Shown piece after piece: positions 14,223 to 25,896 of a DNA stretch of 64,000 bases. The stretch is from Cyclospora cayetanensis (lineage: Eukaryota > Apicomplexa > Conoidasida > Eucoccidiorida > Eimeriidae), in assembly GCF_002999335.1 (NCBI RefSeq), contig NW_020312147.1, positions 62,001 to 126,000 on the forward strand. The letters are read 5' to 3'. Position 1 is the stretch's first letter. Every line of letters starts with the position of its first letter. The notes under the pieces are model-generated. The model had not been told where the DNA came from. It made no database searches and saw only the letters and a list, made by a program, of their open reading frames with translations. Position numbers and translations under genes: made by a program.

Positions 14223-15900
14223 TCACGTGACATCCGGTGGAGTAACAGAAGAAGAGGGAAACAGTGTAGGCTCGTTTGAGAGGCCCTCGAGTATCGTTTG
14301 TTGGTAGGTACGGTTATGGGTGCTCGTCACTTGCTTGGCGTCGTCACTGACCGTACACCCCACTGCCTGAATGACGTGGATTGGACCACTCATTTTTTCT
14401 TCCCCTAGGAAGGATCCAGTATAGGCCTCCGTTATCTCTACCCCTAGCAGTACGGACTTGTAGGCAAGGCAGTCATCGATCAGCGGCTTAGCTTGCTGCA
14501 GCAGGGCAGTCTCCGAACGGGGGATACTCAAGCCCACGCGCCATGGCAGCTCAAACTGCACGTTCGTTCCGTCACGGCCTTCGCTGGCGCATACTTCGAG
14601 CTGCGCAGAGCAACCACAATGCGTAGTTCACCAAATCGGGGAGTCACGGAAACACAAGAAACTTCCCCCCCTTCCTAGCTGAGAGCCGGGCAGGGCAACA
14701 AAAGAATAGCGTAGCTCCCCCTCCCCCCCTCATTCCCCCCAAAACCTTCCATTCCCCAGTCGCTGCACAGCCAAGATCTCGCCTTTTAGAGCCAACAAAG
14801 ACCGACCTCGGTGTCTGGTTCCGCGAAGTAGATCCAGGGATTATTTGTAGGCGTGCCGAACTTTTGTCTGTAGCGAAATACGGAGTTCGAAGGGTCCAGC
14901 AGTGTGCCTGCACACAGCAAAAGCCGAGCTCACACGCCATACTGCCTTGCGATGACCAACGCGTCCGGAACGAAAACGCTGTCTACAACATCCGTCCTCC
15001 GTGCCTATGGCCTTATGCGGGCTTTGGGGGAAGCAGCCTGCGTGCCGTCTTTCAGACACAGAAGTTCTCGCGCACCTCCGTGATACAACAAACACTGCCG
15101 AGAGGACCCTATGGGATAATAGTACACGTCAAAGGCGGCCACTCTGAAGGACAGAGTGAAGGAAGAAGAATTGCGCAGATAAAAGGGGAAGAAGAGCTGT
15201 CCTCCGAGCTGCAGCGAAGACGTGTCGGTCTTGACGAACAATGTACTGGGCGTAGCTGTACGCAGGCACATCGCAAGCACACCACTCCTGAGGGAGAGAT
15301 TTTCCCGCGTCTGCGTAGGCAGAAAAAGGTGCAAGCAAGGCTGCGATCCGTGTCTCATATCCAGCAGCGAGGATGCTGCAAAGAGGCAGCGCGAGCCATG
15401 CAGCGTGTGAGCAGCACATCGCTGGAGGGGACAGCCGGGATAAAGGCGCTGGCTGGCTACTGCGGTAAAGCGCGTGCGTAGGGCTTTTTACTTGTGGCGT
15501 CGACGTCTGCGTCGATGGGCTTCAGCTGGGGCGTTGAAATATATATTCCAAGGAAGCAGCCTGACAGAGGAAATGCGAGGGGAATCACTGCGCCGAAGAT
15601 TCAGAGCTTGATGCCTGGACCCCTTTATCGTCGCCTCGGGCGAATTGGGCAAACCCCCCTCCCTCCCCCGTACTGACCACCGATCGCGCAGGCCAAGAAG
15701 AGCAGAGACAGCGTCGCAGTGTAACAGGAAACGATGATGAGCCTGGAGGCACTTCTTCGCCTGTCGATCACAGCCTCGTCAACCTCAGGGGGTTCAAACA
15801 CCGCATCGGCAGTGCCCTGGCGCGTCGGTGGATCGAGGCCTTCCTCAGGAGGGCCTCTAGGAGATCCCCCATCCCCTACATTCCGCCTGCGCAGTACCAT
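14223..15900 (-). CDS. Single-pass membrane protein with TMEM106/LEA2-like lumenal domain
   Basis: Five exons fit together in phase: 15900-15678, 15560-15492, 15255-15076, 14907-14807, 14555-14223, giving 301 residues. The N-terminal about 58 residues are polar and cytosol-like. One long hydrophobic segment follows at about 59-82, interrupted by the exon 1/2 junction (LIIVSCYTATLSLLFLACAI, then CFLGIYI). After it comes a beta-rich domain: LQLGGQLFFPFYLRNSSSF and FRVAAFDVYYYP (the LEA2 pattern of strands around an N-x-S/N turn), then FRYRQKF, FELPWRVGLSIP, LIDDCLAYKSVLLGVEI and AVGCTV. The order TM, N/S-rich strand pair, then two spaced cysteines (DDC ... GC) resembles TMEM106. In animals that family is a type II lysosomal protein; the location here is only inference. 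Plant-type NHL/LEA2 proteins are the alternative. The gene model is stronger than the family call. Confidence 0.5.
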
Positions 15901-18300
15901 TGAAGGCGTGAGCAGCGAAGGCTTGATTTGCACCTTGAACTCCCCGCAAAGGCCCTTGCGGATGCCAACTCTGCCGATTGAGGCCAGGGGGTGGTTCTCC
16001 GCGCGCTGTGCAGCTGCAGAGAGCTGCCAACCCTCCGATAGGATTTACTGTTTCCGTCCAGCTGGCGCGCCGAAAGACATGTACAAAAGCAACAACACCA
16101 GGAGGGGGGTCTATGGGAGAGGAGAGGGCCCCCAGACCGGAAACCCACCCCCCACCTCCTTACATAATGCGGATTTAAAGGACTCGCTTCCACAAAAAAA
16201 TGCTGAATATAGAAAATTACGATTTTTTTTTCTGGCGGGGCGGTACTGAGCAATTTTCACAGGACTCGACGCAGTGGGAGAGCGAGTAGCAGAACCGCCA
16301 GCGTCGGCTGCGCCGTGTATCACCAGCAGACAGCCCGAATCCCCGCGCCGTGCGCTGCGAAACGGCCATTGTGCTTTTTCTCATGCGCGATAGCAGTAAT
16401 AACGGCATAGAAACTGCGGTGTGTACCCCTGCTCGCGAAGCCCTCATCCCTAGGGAGTTCGTCGTTGGTCTTCGCAGTCAAAGGCGCATTCAGGAATTGT
16501 TACTGCGCAGCCTTGCAGCCGCGCAGAGCAGAGGTACCTTTAAAAAGGTGTCACTGAGTTCTCCGCGCCCCCTGGATTCTGTAGACGCCGATTAAACACT
16601 AAACTTCGCACTGTAGGCTGTAGGCCTAACCCTAGGAAACGGGGTCAATCGCGTCTGCGCTGCTGCTGAGCCTGGTTGTCACCACATGATGCCATTCTGC
16701 ATTCTTTATGTAAACACCGGCATCCAGATCAAGCAACGTAAGGGGTTCACAAGGCCTGGCAAATATATGCGTGCTCCTTCCGTAAAGCGTGCCAACGTCT
16801 TCCCCGTTCAAAAGCTGCCATACTTCCCTCTGCCCTCCCCCAAGCCCTTAAATTGCCGCTGGTATTGCAATTAAGGTAGAGGGCTATACAGGTACCTCGC
16901 GGCCACCACAAAGGCTCTTTCGGCGCGCAGGATAGCCGTCCCGTAGCTAGCCAGACTGCATTGTTCTCGTGCCCGTAGCTAGCCAGACTGCATCGTTCTC
17001 GTGCCCGTAGCTCTCGGCCACACAAACCAGTAGAGGCTTTACTGTACCCCAACCAGCTACCCAGTCAGGCGGCTAGCTGCGCATATCCCGTACATGTAGC
17101 TGGAGACGTGTGTCGCCTCTACGTAGAGTCCGTTCGTCCCGTTTAACAAGGCAGCCTTTAGGAGGCTCTGTGCCGATTAACTGGCTAACTAGCTGGCTAG
17201 TCGAGGATGAGAAAGGTTCCATCATCCAGGGCAACTGTGTCTTGCGTCCTTTCAGACGGGGAACACGGCGGCTCCGTCTCCTGGTGTTGCTGTGGACCCT
17301 GCAGCATTGGCAAGAACGGGAGAAGCTCGAAGCGCAAAAGAGGAATTATGAATATCCAAGAGACTCCGCAACGGAAATTGGCACCGCACGCGGCGACAGC
17401 TCTATCAAGAGCGAAAAATATTCTACGGCGCAAGCTTCAAGAAACGCACATGTTGATGAGGTAGATGCTTCTGTGGGGAGGGCAGCAGCACGTCAATCTG
17501 CGTGCCCTCCTCCAAGTCTAGCGCTGAGCTCCCTGGAGAAAACCGTCATCGCACCAGAGCCATCAGCAGAAGCACAGCGTTTGCGAGCGAAAACAGCAGC
17601 CACAGCCTAGGGGGGGTGCTGCTCTCTGCAGGTGACCTCCTCAGAAGTACGACGTGTAGGAAGCCACACTAACCTATTTTGGTGGAGTGGGGATGACGAT
17701 CGCCATCGACAGAGAATTGTACGAACGGCACGCAGCAAACAGGGAGAGCTAGCTGCTCTGCCAAGGCAGCAGCGAGCTCCCCCAATGACGCCTCCTGCAA
17801 CAACACCCACAAGCGCACGGCGAAGACGACGCTAAGGGTGGCAGCAGGCCGTCATCACCAGCATCAGCAAGACACGCTGTGCGTGTATCAGCTCCTGTCC
17901 TTCAGCTGGCGCTGGCGCTGCTCACAAGAGGCATTTTGACGCGAGAAAACTCCTTTTTCTTGACTTCAGAGCCATCTCGCCGCAACACACCAAGCCGAAC
18001 GCTGCATCAGCAACAAAAACCAGCAGTTTGCTTCTTCGTGCCGAACGGAAGCTACAGGGCGGGAAAGCCTTCCGAGCCGCCGCGGAGAGAGCAACAGAGA
18101 GAGGACAAGCGAGGCAAGAGAAGTGGCAAGAAGGACTAAATTTCGCATAGAAAGGCAGCGACGCACCTTATATGTGGACCTGGAGTGCAGCCAAGTGGCT
18201 GCCACCTGCAGGAGCAGCACAACAACAGCCGCAGCAGCGCAGTTGCAATTATTCTAAGGAGAAAGACACACTCAGAAGCAGCAGCGGCCCATTGCAAAGC
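15901..18300. other. Unresolved region, possible small gene(s)
   Basis: No recognised gene. On the + strand, frames at 16350-16595, 17110-17610, 17632-17835 (after an acceptor CTCTCTGCAG) and 17879-18139 read as ordinary basic protein. They could be exons of one gene with a Lys/Arg-rich end (DKRGKRSGKKD), but I could not connect them in phase. A 32-bp direct repeat lies at 16940-17012. Confidence 0.35.
16940..17012. repeat. 32-bp direct tandem repeat, 2.3 copies
   Basis: Units at 16940-16971 and 16972-17003 differ by one base (ATTG versus ATCG). A partial third copy, CCCGTAGCT, is at 17004-17012. Each unit contains TAGCTAGC. Confidence 0.9.
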
Positions 18301-19631
18301 TCATAAAAGTTCGTTAAAGTCTCCCCACTCGTCTTCCGCTGGAATCTCGGCAGCAGCGGCTGCCGCTGCATCCTGCTGCTGTAGCTGCTGCAACAGCACG
18401 GCCTTCCATTGCTGATGCTTGACTTCTTCGCGCTCTTTGAGCTCCTCAGCCTTCAAAACCTCGACCTAGCAGCAAACGCAGCAGCAGAGACGGAGGACGA
18501 AACGGAGCATATGTACCTGCTCCTGTGTGTTTTTGCTAAACGATCCGCAAGAGAGGCCACACGCATGAGCGAGGCTTTGCTACACCTCCGCCACGTGCGC
18601 GTTGCAAGCAACACAGCAACAAGAGTAACTGGGGACGGCAGCACAGTCGTGAGGGGGTGCACCTGTTTGGCAAGCGTTTCGGCTTCTTTTCGAAGCTGTC
18701 TCTTCTTTTTATTAATCTCCAAGCGCCTCTTCGCGCTGAGCTTCGGAGTTCTTGTCACACACACACACACACCCCAAGGCAAAAGAGCGAATTGTGATTT
18801 TTAAAGGAGGCGACGGGGTCTTTAAGGCGAGTATCTTAGCTGAAGGCTGCTTTGAAGGCTTACGCAGTGGCATCCTCCACTGACGGAAGACTGCTGCAGC
18901 TGCTGCTGAGGGGTTGACTGTTGGTGATTCTGTCGGAAGGAGGAGCTGCTTTACTGGTGGTGTCTTCGCTTGTCTCGGCAGAAGAAGACAATCCTCCCCG
19001 AAGCCGCTTACGCTGCCTGCTTCCCCGTGTGCTGGGAAGGATGCGCGGAGCAGCTTCCTCACAAGAGCCTGCTTCTACTGTTGCTGCTTCTGTTGCTGCT
19101 GCTTCTGAACCTGCTACTGCTATTTTCCGATGCTTCCGCTGCTGCTGCTTCTGTTTCACTCCGTTTGGTCGAGCGGCTGGAGAGAGGAGGAAAAAAGCAT
19201 CTAGAGGCACATCTTCATCAAAGGTGTTACTGCAGTCACCTTGTGCCTGTCTGGCAGCCGCAACAGCAGCTCGTGCTGCTGGTGCTGTTGCTGCTGCCTT
19301 TTCAGCCTTGTTCTCGTCGTCGTCTGCTACTACTGCCGATTTTGCTGCCGTTCTACTGCCTTTCCGAGGACGCCTTTTTGGAAGCAGTGCAGCCGGTGGA
19401 AGCGATGGGGTAGCTTCCCTCTTGCTGCTCTGCCCATTGTTAAGAGGCGTCCCTGGAAGGCTCCCCACAGCCTCCTGTATGCCAAGATCGTCGTCAGAGA
19501 GTGACTCCAGTGAAAGTTCATCGCATCCCTGAGACAGGTGCTGTTGTTGCTGCTGTTCTTGCTGTTGCTGCTGTTGTGGCTGTTGCTGCTGTTGTGGCTG
19601 TTGCTGCTGTTGTGGCTGTTCGTGTTGTTGT

Positions 19632-19662
<31 letters not shown>

Positions 19663-19816
19663 CTTGCTGTTGCTGCTGTTGTGGCTGTTCGTGTTGTCGG
19701 TGCTGTTCGTGTTGTTGGTGTTGTTGTTGCTGTTGCTGCTGCTCATCGGCTCTCACCACGTCTGCGGGGTGGCTGCTGCGGCAGAGCGCCATGCTGATGG
19801 ATGCTGCTACACCCAT
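18301..19816 (-). CDS. Hypothetical poly-Q, basic coiled-coil protein
   Basis: Four exons, 19816-18864, 18750-18663, 18579-18517, 18465-18301, give 422 residues in consistent phase (2, 0, 0). ATG at 19816 (MGVAASISMAL). A poly-Q region with H, E and P interruptions spans about residues 25-90. An acidic patch (ELSLESLSDDDLG), Ala/Lys-rich linkers and a basic Arg/Lys/Ser-rich stretch follow. The short second exon is a charged helix (KRRLEINKKKRQLRKEAE). The last exon is a helix with KAEELKEREEVKHQQW and ends in EDEWGDFNELL. This organisation suggests a nuclear or nucleolar protein, but I recognise no family. Exon 3 is the weakest: another frame of the same 63 bases is also helix-like but would not join the last exon. 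Confidence 0.55.
19546..19743. repeat. CAA/CAG (TTG/CTG) repeat encoding poly-Q
   Basis: About 200 bases of TTG/CTG on the + strand with CTGTTGTGG and CTGTTCGTG interruptions, read as Q/P/H/E on the - strand. Poly-Leu and poly-Val frames on the + strand are by-products. Confidence 0.9.
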
Positions 19817-22036
19817 TGAACGCCTAGGGGAACGGGGGGGCCCTTGTGCCGACAGCTCACCTCCAAGCACGGGATACCCTGAATGACGGGATTGTGGCAG
19901 CTTTTAGTTTGGTTCAGAGCGCTCATTAAAGTCGCGCTCAGCGTCTAATTGTGTTCAGAATCTATGCTGCTGCTAGTGGCTCCCTGCTGCAAGAAACGCC
20001 GGCACTTCACACGATGCCCTGGTTCTGCGTCTCGCACCGCAAAAATTCGTCCATAATGAGGCTACAGAGAAAAAAAAGCAAAAGAGACAGGTTTTTCTAT
20101 GCGTGACTTCGCAAATGCTTCTCAGACATTGCTCGTCAGTGTCTGTGTTACGCGAACGGGGGGCCCCCAAGGCCCCCCCTCCCCCCTTGCGCCTCCTTCC
20201 ACCGCGCACTTCGCTAACGCGGAGTTGGCCAGCCATTGCTAAAGTGATTTTAGACACTTCTTCATGTCCAAGATCAGGTAGAAACGCAGATCTAGCTTGT
20301 TGGGTTGAAGGCTGTAAGCCTGAACATCAAGCGACCCCGTGATCGCCCGCACACCAACGGTATCTTCGTGTCCATAGGGGCCTTCTCGGAGGCTCCGGCT
20401 CTTCCAACACATTTCAGCCTGCAAAACATGTGTGTGCTGTGAAGGCGTTTCGCGCGCCACAGGCCTCTTTCTCGCTAGGGATCTAGCAGTAGGGAACTGT
20501 TGACCTGTAGGTGATGTGTGGTCGTTGGCTGCTAAGCTTCCAAGGCGGCTCAAGCGTTTAGCAGCTCAGGCAAGTGCACGCTGCCTGTATACGAACAGCA
20601 TCAGGCATCTGAAACTCCCGAGTGAGTGGGATAGCAACAGGGTGCGGCCAAGGGGCCGCGGCTTGCCGGAACCCCAGCCTCTGTGCTCGATTCTGCCTTT
20701 CTTTCCTTCCAGTGCTTCACATACCCCCCACTGGAACGCCGCTTAGACGCCTGGAAAACCGCAGCAAGGCAGCATCTCAGCACAAAATGGGCTGTCGCTT
20801 GCAAGCGGACCTACATCCAGCTCCATGACTCCCAACACAGATGGGCATGCGCGTCCGTAGTGTTTTCATATTCACGACAAATTTGCACGCCGTAGCGTTG
20901 TTACAGCGTAACTGCAGGAGAGTATTCAGCACTGCCCTTTAGAGGGCTGGTAGAGTGCGGGTTTTGACGCAAACACTCCCTGAAAACAAGTCTGACCCGC
21001 CAGTAGATACTTGAAAGTCATTGGTGCTGTCGCTGGTGGTATTGTCGCTGGTATCACGCATGACTTCAAGTCCACTTGCTTTCCGATCCTTGCAGCTTGT
21101 ATGCAACGACCAACAAATAGCCCTTAACTGCACAGCCGTTTCCTCCCGTACATTAAAAGATCCGTATCGGTGGCCTGCTGCCCCTACGGAGGTCCATTAG
21201 GGTCTGTGCATCCTCAATACAGTAAAGGGGCTTTATGTAATACTACAACAGATAAAACGAAGGACGGAGAGACGCGACTAAGACGCAGAAAATACCGGAT
21301 CAACCATTTTATTGTGGGGTGAAGGTAACATGACAGCTAGGTACTGCGGAGAAACGGGGAGAAGACTTGTGTAGCAGCAGCCCGCAGGAAAAACGGGGTA
21401 GCACGAGCACCCCGATGCACATATGACGGTGTTTTGCCATATTTTTGAGGTACATTTACATCCGTATATGGACATTCCAAACAAAAATATGTGGCAATAC
21501 ATACGTATACTTGGAAAATGGTAGGTCCAGGCATCTCTACACACACTGCTTCTCTCACATCGCCAAGCGTCTGCCTCTTTATGGATAATACGACTTGAGC
21601 AATTGCACGCAACAGCCACACATTTCTACACGGTGGTGCTCCTAAGAATCTGTCTGTGCGGCGCTATGTAGAGTGGGGGGTGTCAAGGCATGCAGACGCA
21701 GGAATTTAGCAATGCTGGGGGGCGCACGTAACGTCATTCCTCCCTGCCGACACCTCAAAGTACTAGCAAGGTGTCTTTGTACTAAAAGATTTAAGCAGAG
21801 CTAGATGTACCTGTAAGTACACACAGCAGGCATGCATGTATGTTGGTGAATGCGCATGCATGAGTGTGGACACCACTATGCACGTGGCCGTTTCCCGCAT
21901 CCTCGCCCTCCCTCTTGCGCATGTCATTCTATACAGCTCAAATCGCGAATCCTCATAGAGATGTGCCGTTGCATTGACAAGTGGGTAATGAGCATCCGCA
22001 GGATAGCGGCCTTGCGCCGTCGGCCGTCAGTATTAT
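19817..22036. other. Mostly unannotated; one possible 3' exon
   Basis: A 3'-exon candidate at 20239-20418 is listed separately. On the + strand, 20516-20890 contains frames with a good donor (CCGA|GTGAGT) and a good acceptor (CTTTCCTTCCAG) that could make a small two-exon gene, but two frames compete. From 20940 to 22036 I see no convincing coding sequence. Confidence 0.35.
20239..20418 (-). CDS. Possible terminal exon of an unknown gene
   Basis: Acceptor CATGTTTTGCAG precedes an open phase-0 frame of 59 codons ending in TAG (20239-20241). It contains the protein-like segments WKSRSLREGPYGHEDTVGV, TGSLDVQAYSLQPNKLDLRF and a Lys-rich end. I could not find the upstream exons with confidence and recognise no family. 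Confidence 0.3.
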   Translation of the reverse strand, partial: AEMCWKSRSLREGPYGHEDTVGVRAITGSLDVQAYSLQPNKLDLRFYLILDMKKCLKSL

Positions 22037-23457
22037 CTACGATTGAGATGCCTCAACAAGCCACTCCGCGAATTCTTCAATCTTGTCAGTGAGTCCAGGG
22101 AACTTGGCTGCAAAAACGCAAAACACCAGCCCCTAACCCGAAAGGCTGCGTTTTAGGGCCTGACAAGAGCTTAAATCGGCTACCAGAAACAGGGAGTTTT
22201 CGAGTCCAAAGGAACCCTTGAAAGTTAGATTTGGCGTACGGCGTAGAGCTGTTAGTTTGCTGTGCATCACCGCTGCCGTGTAGGTGGAGCCTGAAAATAA
22301 TCGGCAACAGGGCATCTGGAAGAGTTGGTGCGCGTTACAGACGCTGTCTATCTTCGCGGCAAATCGGACTGTGAGCGTTCACTCCAGCAGCCCCCTCCCC
22401 TCCCCCCAGTCTGACGTTAGACTTTCCAGCGTTGGCGACCACCCACCACTGAGTGCATCCGAAAAGGCCTGAATGAGATCGGGATATAGAGCGTCACTGT
22501 ACACCTCGCAGGTCGTGATCGTGCCGTCCTCCACACACAGCCCTACCTCCTGAAAACATCGACACCCAACAGCAACTTATTGCTTCTCTTGCAGTTGATT
22601 AACTGCGGCCTTTGAGAAGGCCAAGCCAAGTGTGCACCTCCACTCCACTCACTACCCGCACGCCGAAGGCGGCCCCTGCCCCCAAGCCACCCCTACAACA
22701 CGATGCAAAGGAGCAGCTCTCACCACTGAACCCCAGTCAAATCGCGTCTGAAAATCTAAAGTAAACTCCGGGCTTTTCCCATAAATCCAGTTCCAGTCCG
22801 TAAGCGTATGAAGGTGACCCGTAAAGAGTGGACTAAGCACCAGCGGCTTTCCGCCAACAATAAACCCCTCCGCCTTCTGAGGAACAACTGAGTTCTTGGG
22901 CAGCCCCAAATGGCGAAGAAAGGAAGCCGCCAGCGCCTCACACAGCTGCAGAATCGAACGCAACGGAAATTCGACACAATCACAAAACACCCCTTCCAGC
23001 TCCTCCAGGCCCCCGTACCACACATATGCAGACACGCACACAGAAACAGCAAGACACACACACACACACACGCACGCACACAGACACACACACAGACACA
23101 CACACGAACACAGAAACAGCAAGACACAGGAACATCAAGACACAGAAACACCAAGACACAGAAACAGCAAGACACACACAAACAGTAACACAAACACGAG
23201 CAGTACCACGAACAGAAACACACAAGCACCCACACATAAAGAGAAACGCACACACATAAACAGAAGCTCAATTAGAAACACAAGCAGAAAAAAAACCACA
23301 CACAAACAACATACAAACACAAAAACAGAAACACAACCAGAAACACAGACACAAACACACGCATAGAAGCCGAAGCAGAAACACACTGACACATAGACAC
23401 ACAGACACACACAGACACACAGACACACACACACACAGACACACACACAGACACACA

Positions 23458-23502
<45 letters not shown>

Positions 23503-25209
23503 CCTTGCTAAGACCCTTTGTCAGCAGTCTTCTTCGGCAGGAAAGGCGCAGCACGCATTATGAGTACCGACTTGAAGGATATATAGCGACACCTGTAGAT
23601 CTTGGATACAGTATCCCTCTTCCTCAATAACCCCCTACCCCCGCTGTCCCTCTTGAAATGGGGTTGTAGGGCATACATTTTCGTGCGTGATACTTGGATT
23701 CAGCTCTCTGAGATTGACAACCCGTGAAGTGACGCTTTCAATGCCCTTACTGCGCAGTTTGGCCTTGTTCGGGGTTAGCAAGCGCCCAAGGGCCTCCATA
23801 TCGACGTCTCGCATTAAAGTGCCTGTGCGCCATCAAAGAGTGACACCAAAGCCTTGAAGGGCTTTAAAAGGAGGTACGTTGGAGTGCTCCACGCCAGGCG
23901 CACCATGTTTGCGCATGTGCATCCCGCGCGGGAACGCAGCCTGAAAACTCGTTGATACCTCTCGGGAGCAGCAGCGGTAGACGCAGCGAGCAAGAGCGAG
24001 CAAGCCTATCAGAACGTACTACAACAGCAGGCTCACTGACCATGGTGCAACCAAACGCCTCCAGACGTTGCAAAGGCGGCCCCCGAAAACTGCATGTCCA
24101 CAGAAATCGTGGGAAGGTTGGATTTGATGCGCGTATTGCGAGGCTCGTTGGCAGCGCCTAATGCCGTGGAGGCGCTCTTTCACATGTGGCCTGCTGTGTG
24201 GAGTGGGTGAAGGGATGGTCAGAAGGACATACCTTTCTTCCGTCTTTGCTAACTAAATCGTTCCTTCCCTTGTGCTCAGCATCGATGCCAAACGCTTCCT
24301 TGAGGGCGGAGAGCAGGAAAGCGTTGGTTTCGTCTTTGCGAGATCCTCCGGATATCACGGTGAAACAAGTATTGCCGAGGTCCTTGCACAGGCATTCCCC
24401 CACACGCAAAAGGATTTAACGCATTGACACACATACATATATATATTGCTAAATGCAGGTGTCTGTCTAGTAGAGCTGTTAGGCTGCATCGCAAGGCTTT
24501 CAAGGCCAGCAGGCATCCTTCTCCATATATACCTATGAATATACATATGTGTCTACATGTATATACATATACGTATACATGTATGTATGTACAAGTACAG
24601 ATGTAGTTAGGTATGTCTATGTGCGCAGGAGGCCATCATAAAAACAGTGCCAGGTCGTAAGGTTACTTAGCGCGCCTCCCCGGAGATCAGCGAGTAATTT
24701 TAGATCCTCCGTAGATCAAACTGTACCTGATAGACGGCCCCGCCTCCGCTGTAACGTCTGGCAAGTTTGACGCCTTCTTTTTGCAGCTGCTGAATGTTTG
24801 CCTCTTTCCAGGCGTTCTGGTGTCTTCCGATCACAATGGTCTTCTCGTTCCTCCACAAGTACAGCAGGGGCCCAAGGTTCTGTGGATGTGGAATCTCTTC
24901 GGGAGGCTTTGTAGCGGGAGTGACGCCCCTCTCTTTCGTTGGGCTCACTGCCCCTTCCGGGGGGGCCCCTCCCCGCGTCCACACATCCTTCAGATAGGCC
25001 TCCACCGCAAGGTTGAAGGTGATGTCTGTAGAGGTTCCCAGCAGTATCGTTGCCTTGGGAGCCGCCGTTGTTGCTGCACTTGCGAAATGGCGGACAGGAA
25101 AACTCCGCTGAAAGGAGACTCCTCGGGGAAGGGGCAGCACGCGGAAGAAAGGCAGTCCCCTCAGGGCACAGGATGCATTAGAAAAGGCCATCGTACCGCA
25201 TGCAACCAT
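22037..25209 (-). CDS. lplA: Lipoate-protein ligase (LplA family, probably mitochondrial)
   Basis: Adenylates lipoate and transfers it to a lysine of lipoyl domains (2-oxoacid dehydrogenases, glycine cleavage H protein); apicomplexans use it to salvage lipoate. Seven exons: 25209-24727, 24382-24233, 24089-24041, 23822-23677, 22945-22724, 22549-22447, 22107-22037. All phases agree and give 407 residues from ATG 25209, or 401 from ATG 25191. The frame is open upstream, but only from GTG. The N-terminal about 40 residues are Arg/Ser/Phe-rich with RHFASA, consistent with a mitochondrial presequence. Motifs: [10 protein letters not shown] (lipoate pocket), GRNDL and [40 protein letters not shown], then the C-terminal domain with [19 protein letters not shown], and EVGLCVEDG with YSDAL. 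The catalytic lysine is the K of DGRK, at the exon 2/3 junction. There are no homopolymers in the coding exons. The intron between exons 4 and 5 contains the long CA/TG tract. Confidence 0.94.
23028..23502. repeat. (CA)n/(TG)n microsatellite within the ligase intron
   Basis: About 475 bases of ACACAC with AGA and GAA interruptions, ending in a pure (AC) run near 23458-23494. It lies wholly within the 731-nt intron between ligase exons 4 and 5. Val/Cys- and Thr/His-rich ORFs on both strands over it are artefacts. Confidence 0.95.
24425..24606. repeat. ATAC/ATGT-type simple sequence in ligase intron 1
   Basis: Alternating CATATA, GTATAC and ATGT words lie between ligase exon 2 (starts 24382) and exon 1 (ends 24727). 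No coding potential. Confidence 0.7.
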
Positions 25210-25896
25210 TGGGACAGACACTGCAAGCCCATCTAGGCGTGCTCGGGGTGTAGCCGCCAGGTTGATGTTCTCTCCGGGAGCGGAGGAGGTCACACGCACT
25301 CCTAGCCCCTTTTTAGACAAAGAAATGCCGAATTCTGGCCTGCACAACTCGAGAAGTCTTTATTAGAGAGCTTCGACAGGAGGCGGTGCTGCTCCTAGCA
25401 TCGATGTGTATGTACAGCCCCGATGGACGCTCCGCGCAACAGGGGGGTGCAGCAGTCCCCTGAGCGGAAGAGGGCCTCGCCTAAAGAAGGGGGGCCCCCT
25501 GCCTACCGCCTTAGCCTCCAGTTTCACGGAAAGTTTGCTGCTACTTAGAAAGCTAGCTGCTGCCTACCAGATCCACACCCGTTTGCCGCTAAATCTAAGC
25601 GTCAAACTCTCTGTGCAACGACACTACGCATCCCGAGCCTTCCTACTAAGCCAAGGGCCCTCCCTCTCTGTACCGTATAGGAGGCCACCCTGCCTTCAGC
25701 TTTCCGTGCGTTTTCTTTTTTTTCTCTCTCTGTCTCCTCCCTTGGGACCTTCTACGCCAAGAGCTTCGCGTCATTCCCACTGCGCTGTTTCGGAGTTTCG
25801 TGCAACTTCCGTTTAGGGGTTAAGAGCTCGAGGGGGGAGTCGAAGAGGCTGTAGAGTTGGGTGCGGTGCGCCTTCCCCGTCATCGGCATTCTGCCC
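25210..25896. other. Divergent promoter region between ligase and neurochondrin-like genes
   Basis: About 690 bases between two outward-pointing ATGs. It contains a GGGGGGCCCCCT element near 25490 and a pyrimidine-rich tract (CTTTTTTTTCTCTCTCTG) near 25713. No other gene. Confidence 0.5.

Noticed and set aside
18921..19532. 203-codon + strand ORF and nearby poly-V/poly-L ORFs
   Set aside because: Shadow of the poly-Q gene on the - strand; composition follows the repeat only.
22896..23554. Thr/His-rich (+) and Cys/Val-rich (-) ORFs of about 140-170 codons
   Set aside because: Translated CA/TG microsatellite inside the lipoate ligase intron.
25210..25347. Longer N-terminus for the lipoate ligase
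   Set aside because: The frame is open but starts only with GTG; the ATG at 25209 (or 25191) gives a plausible presequence.
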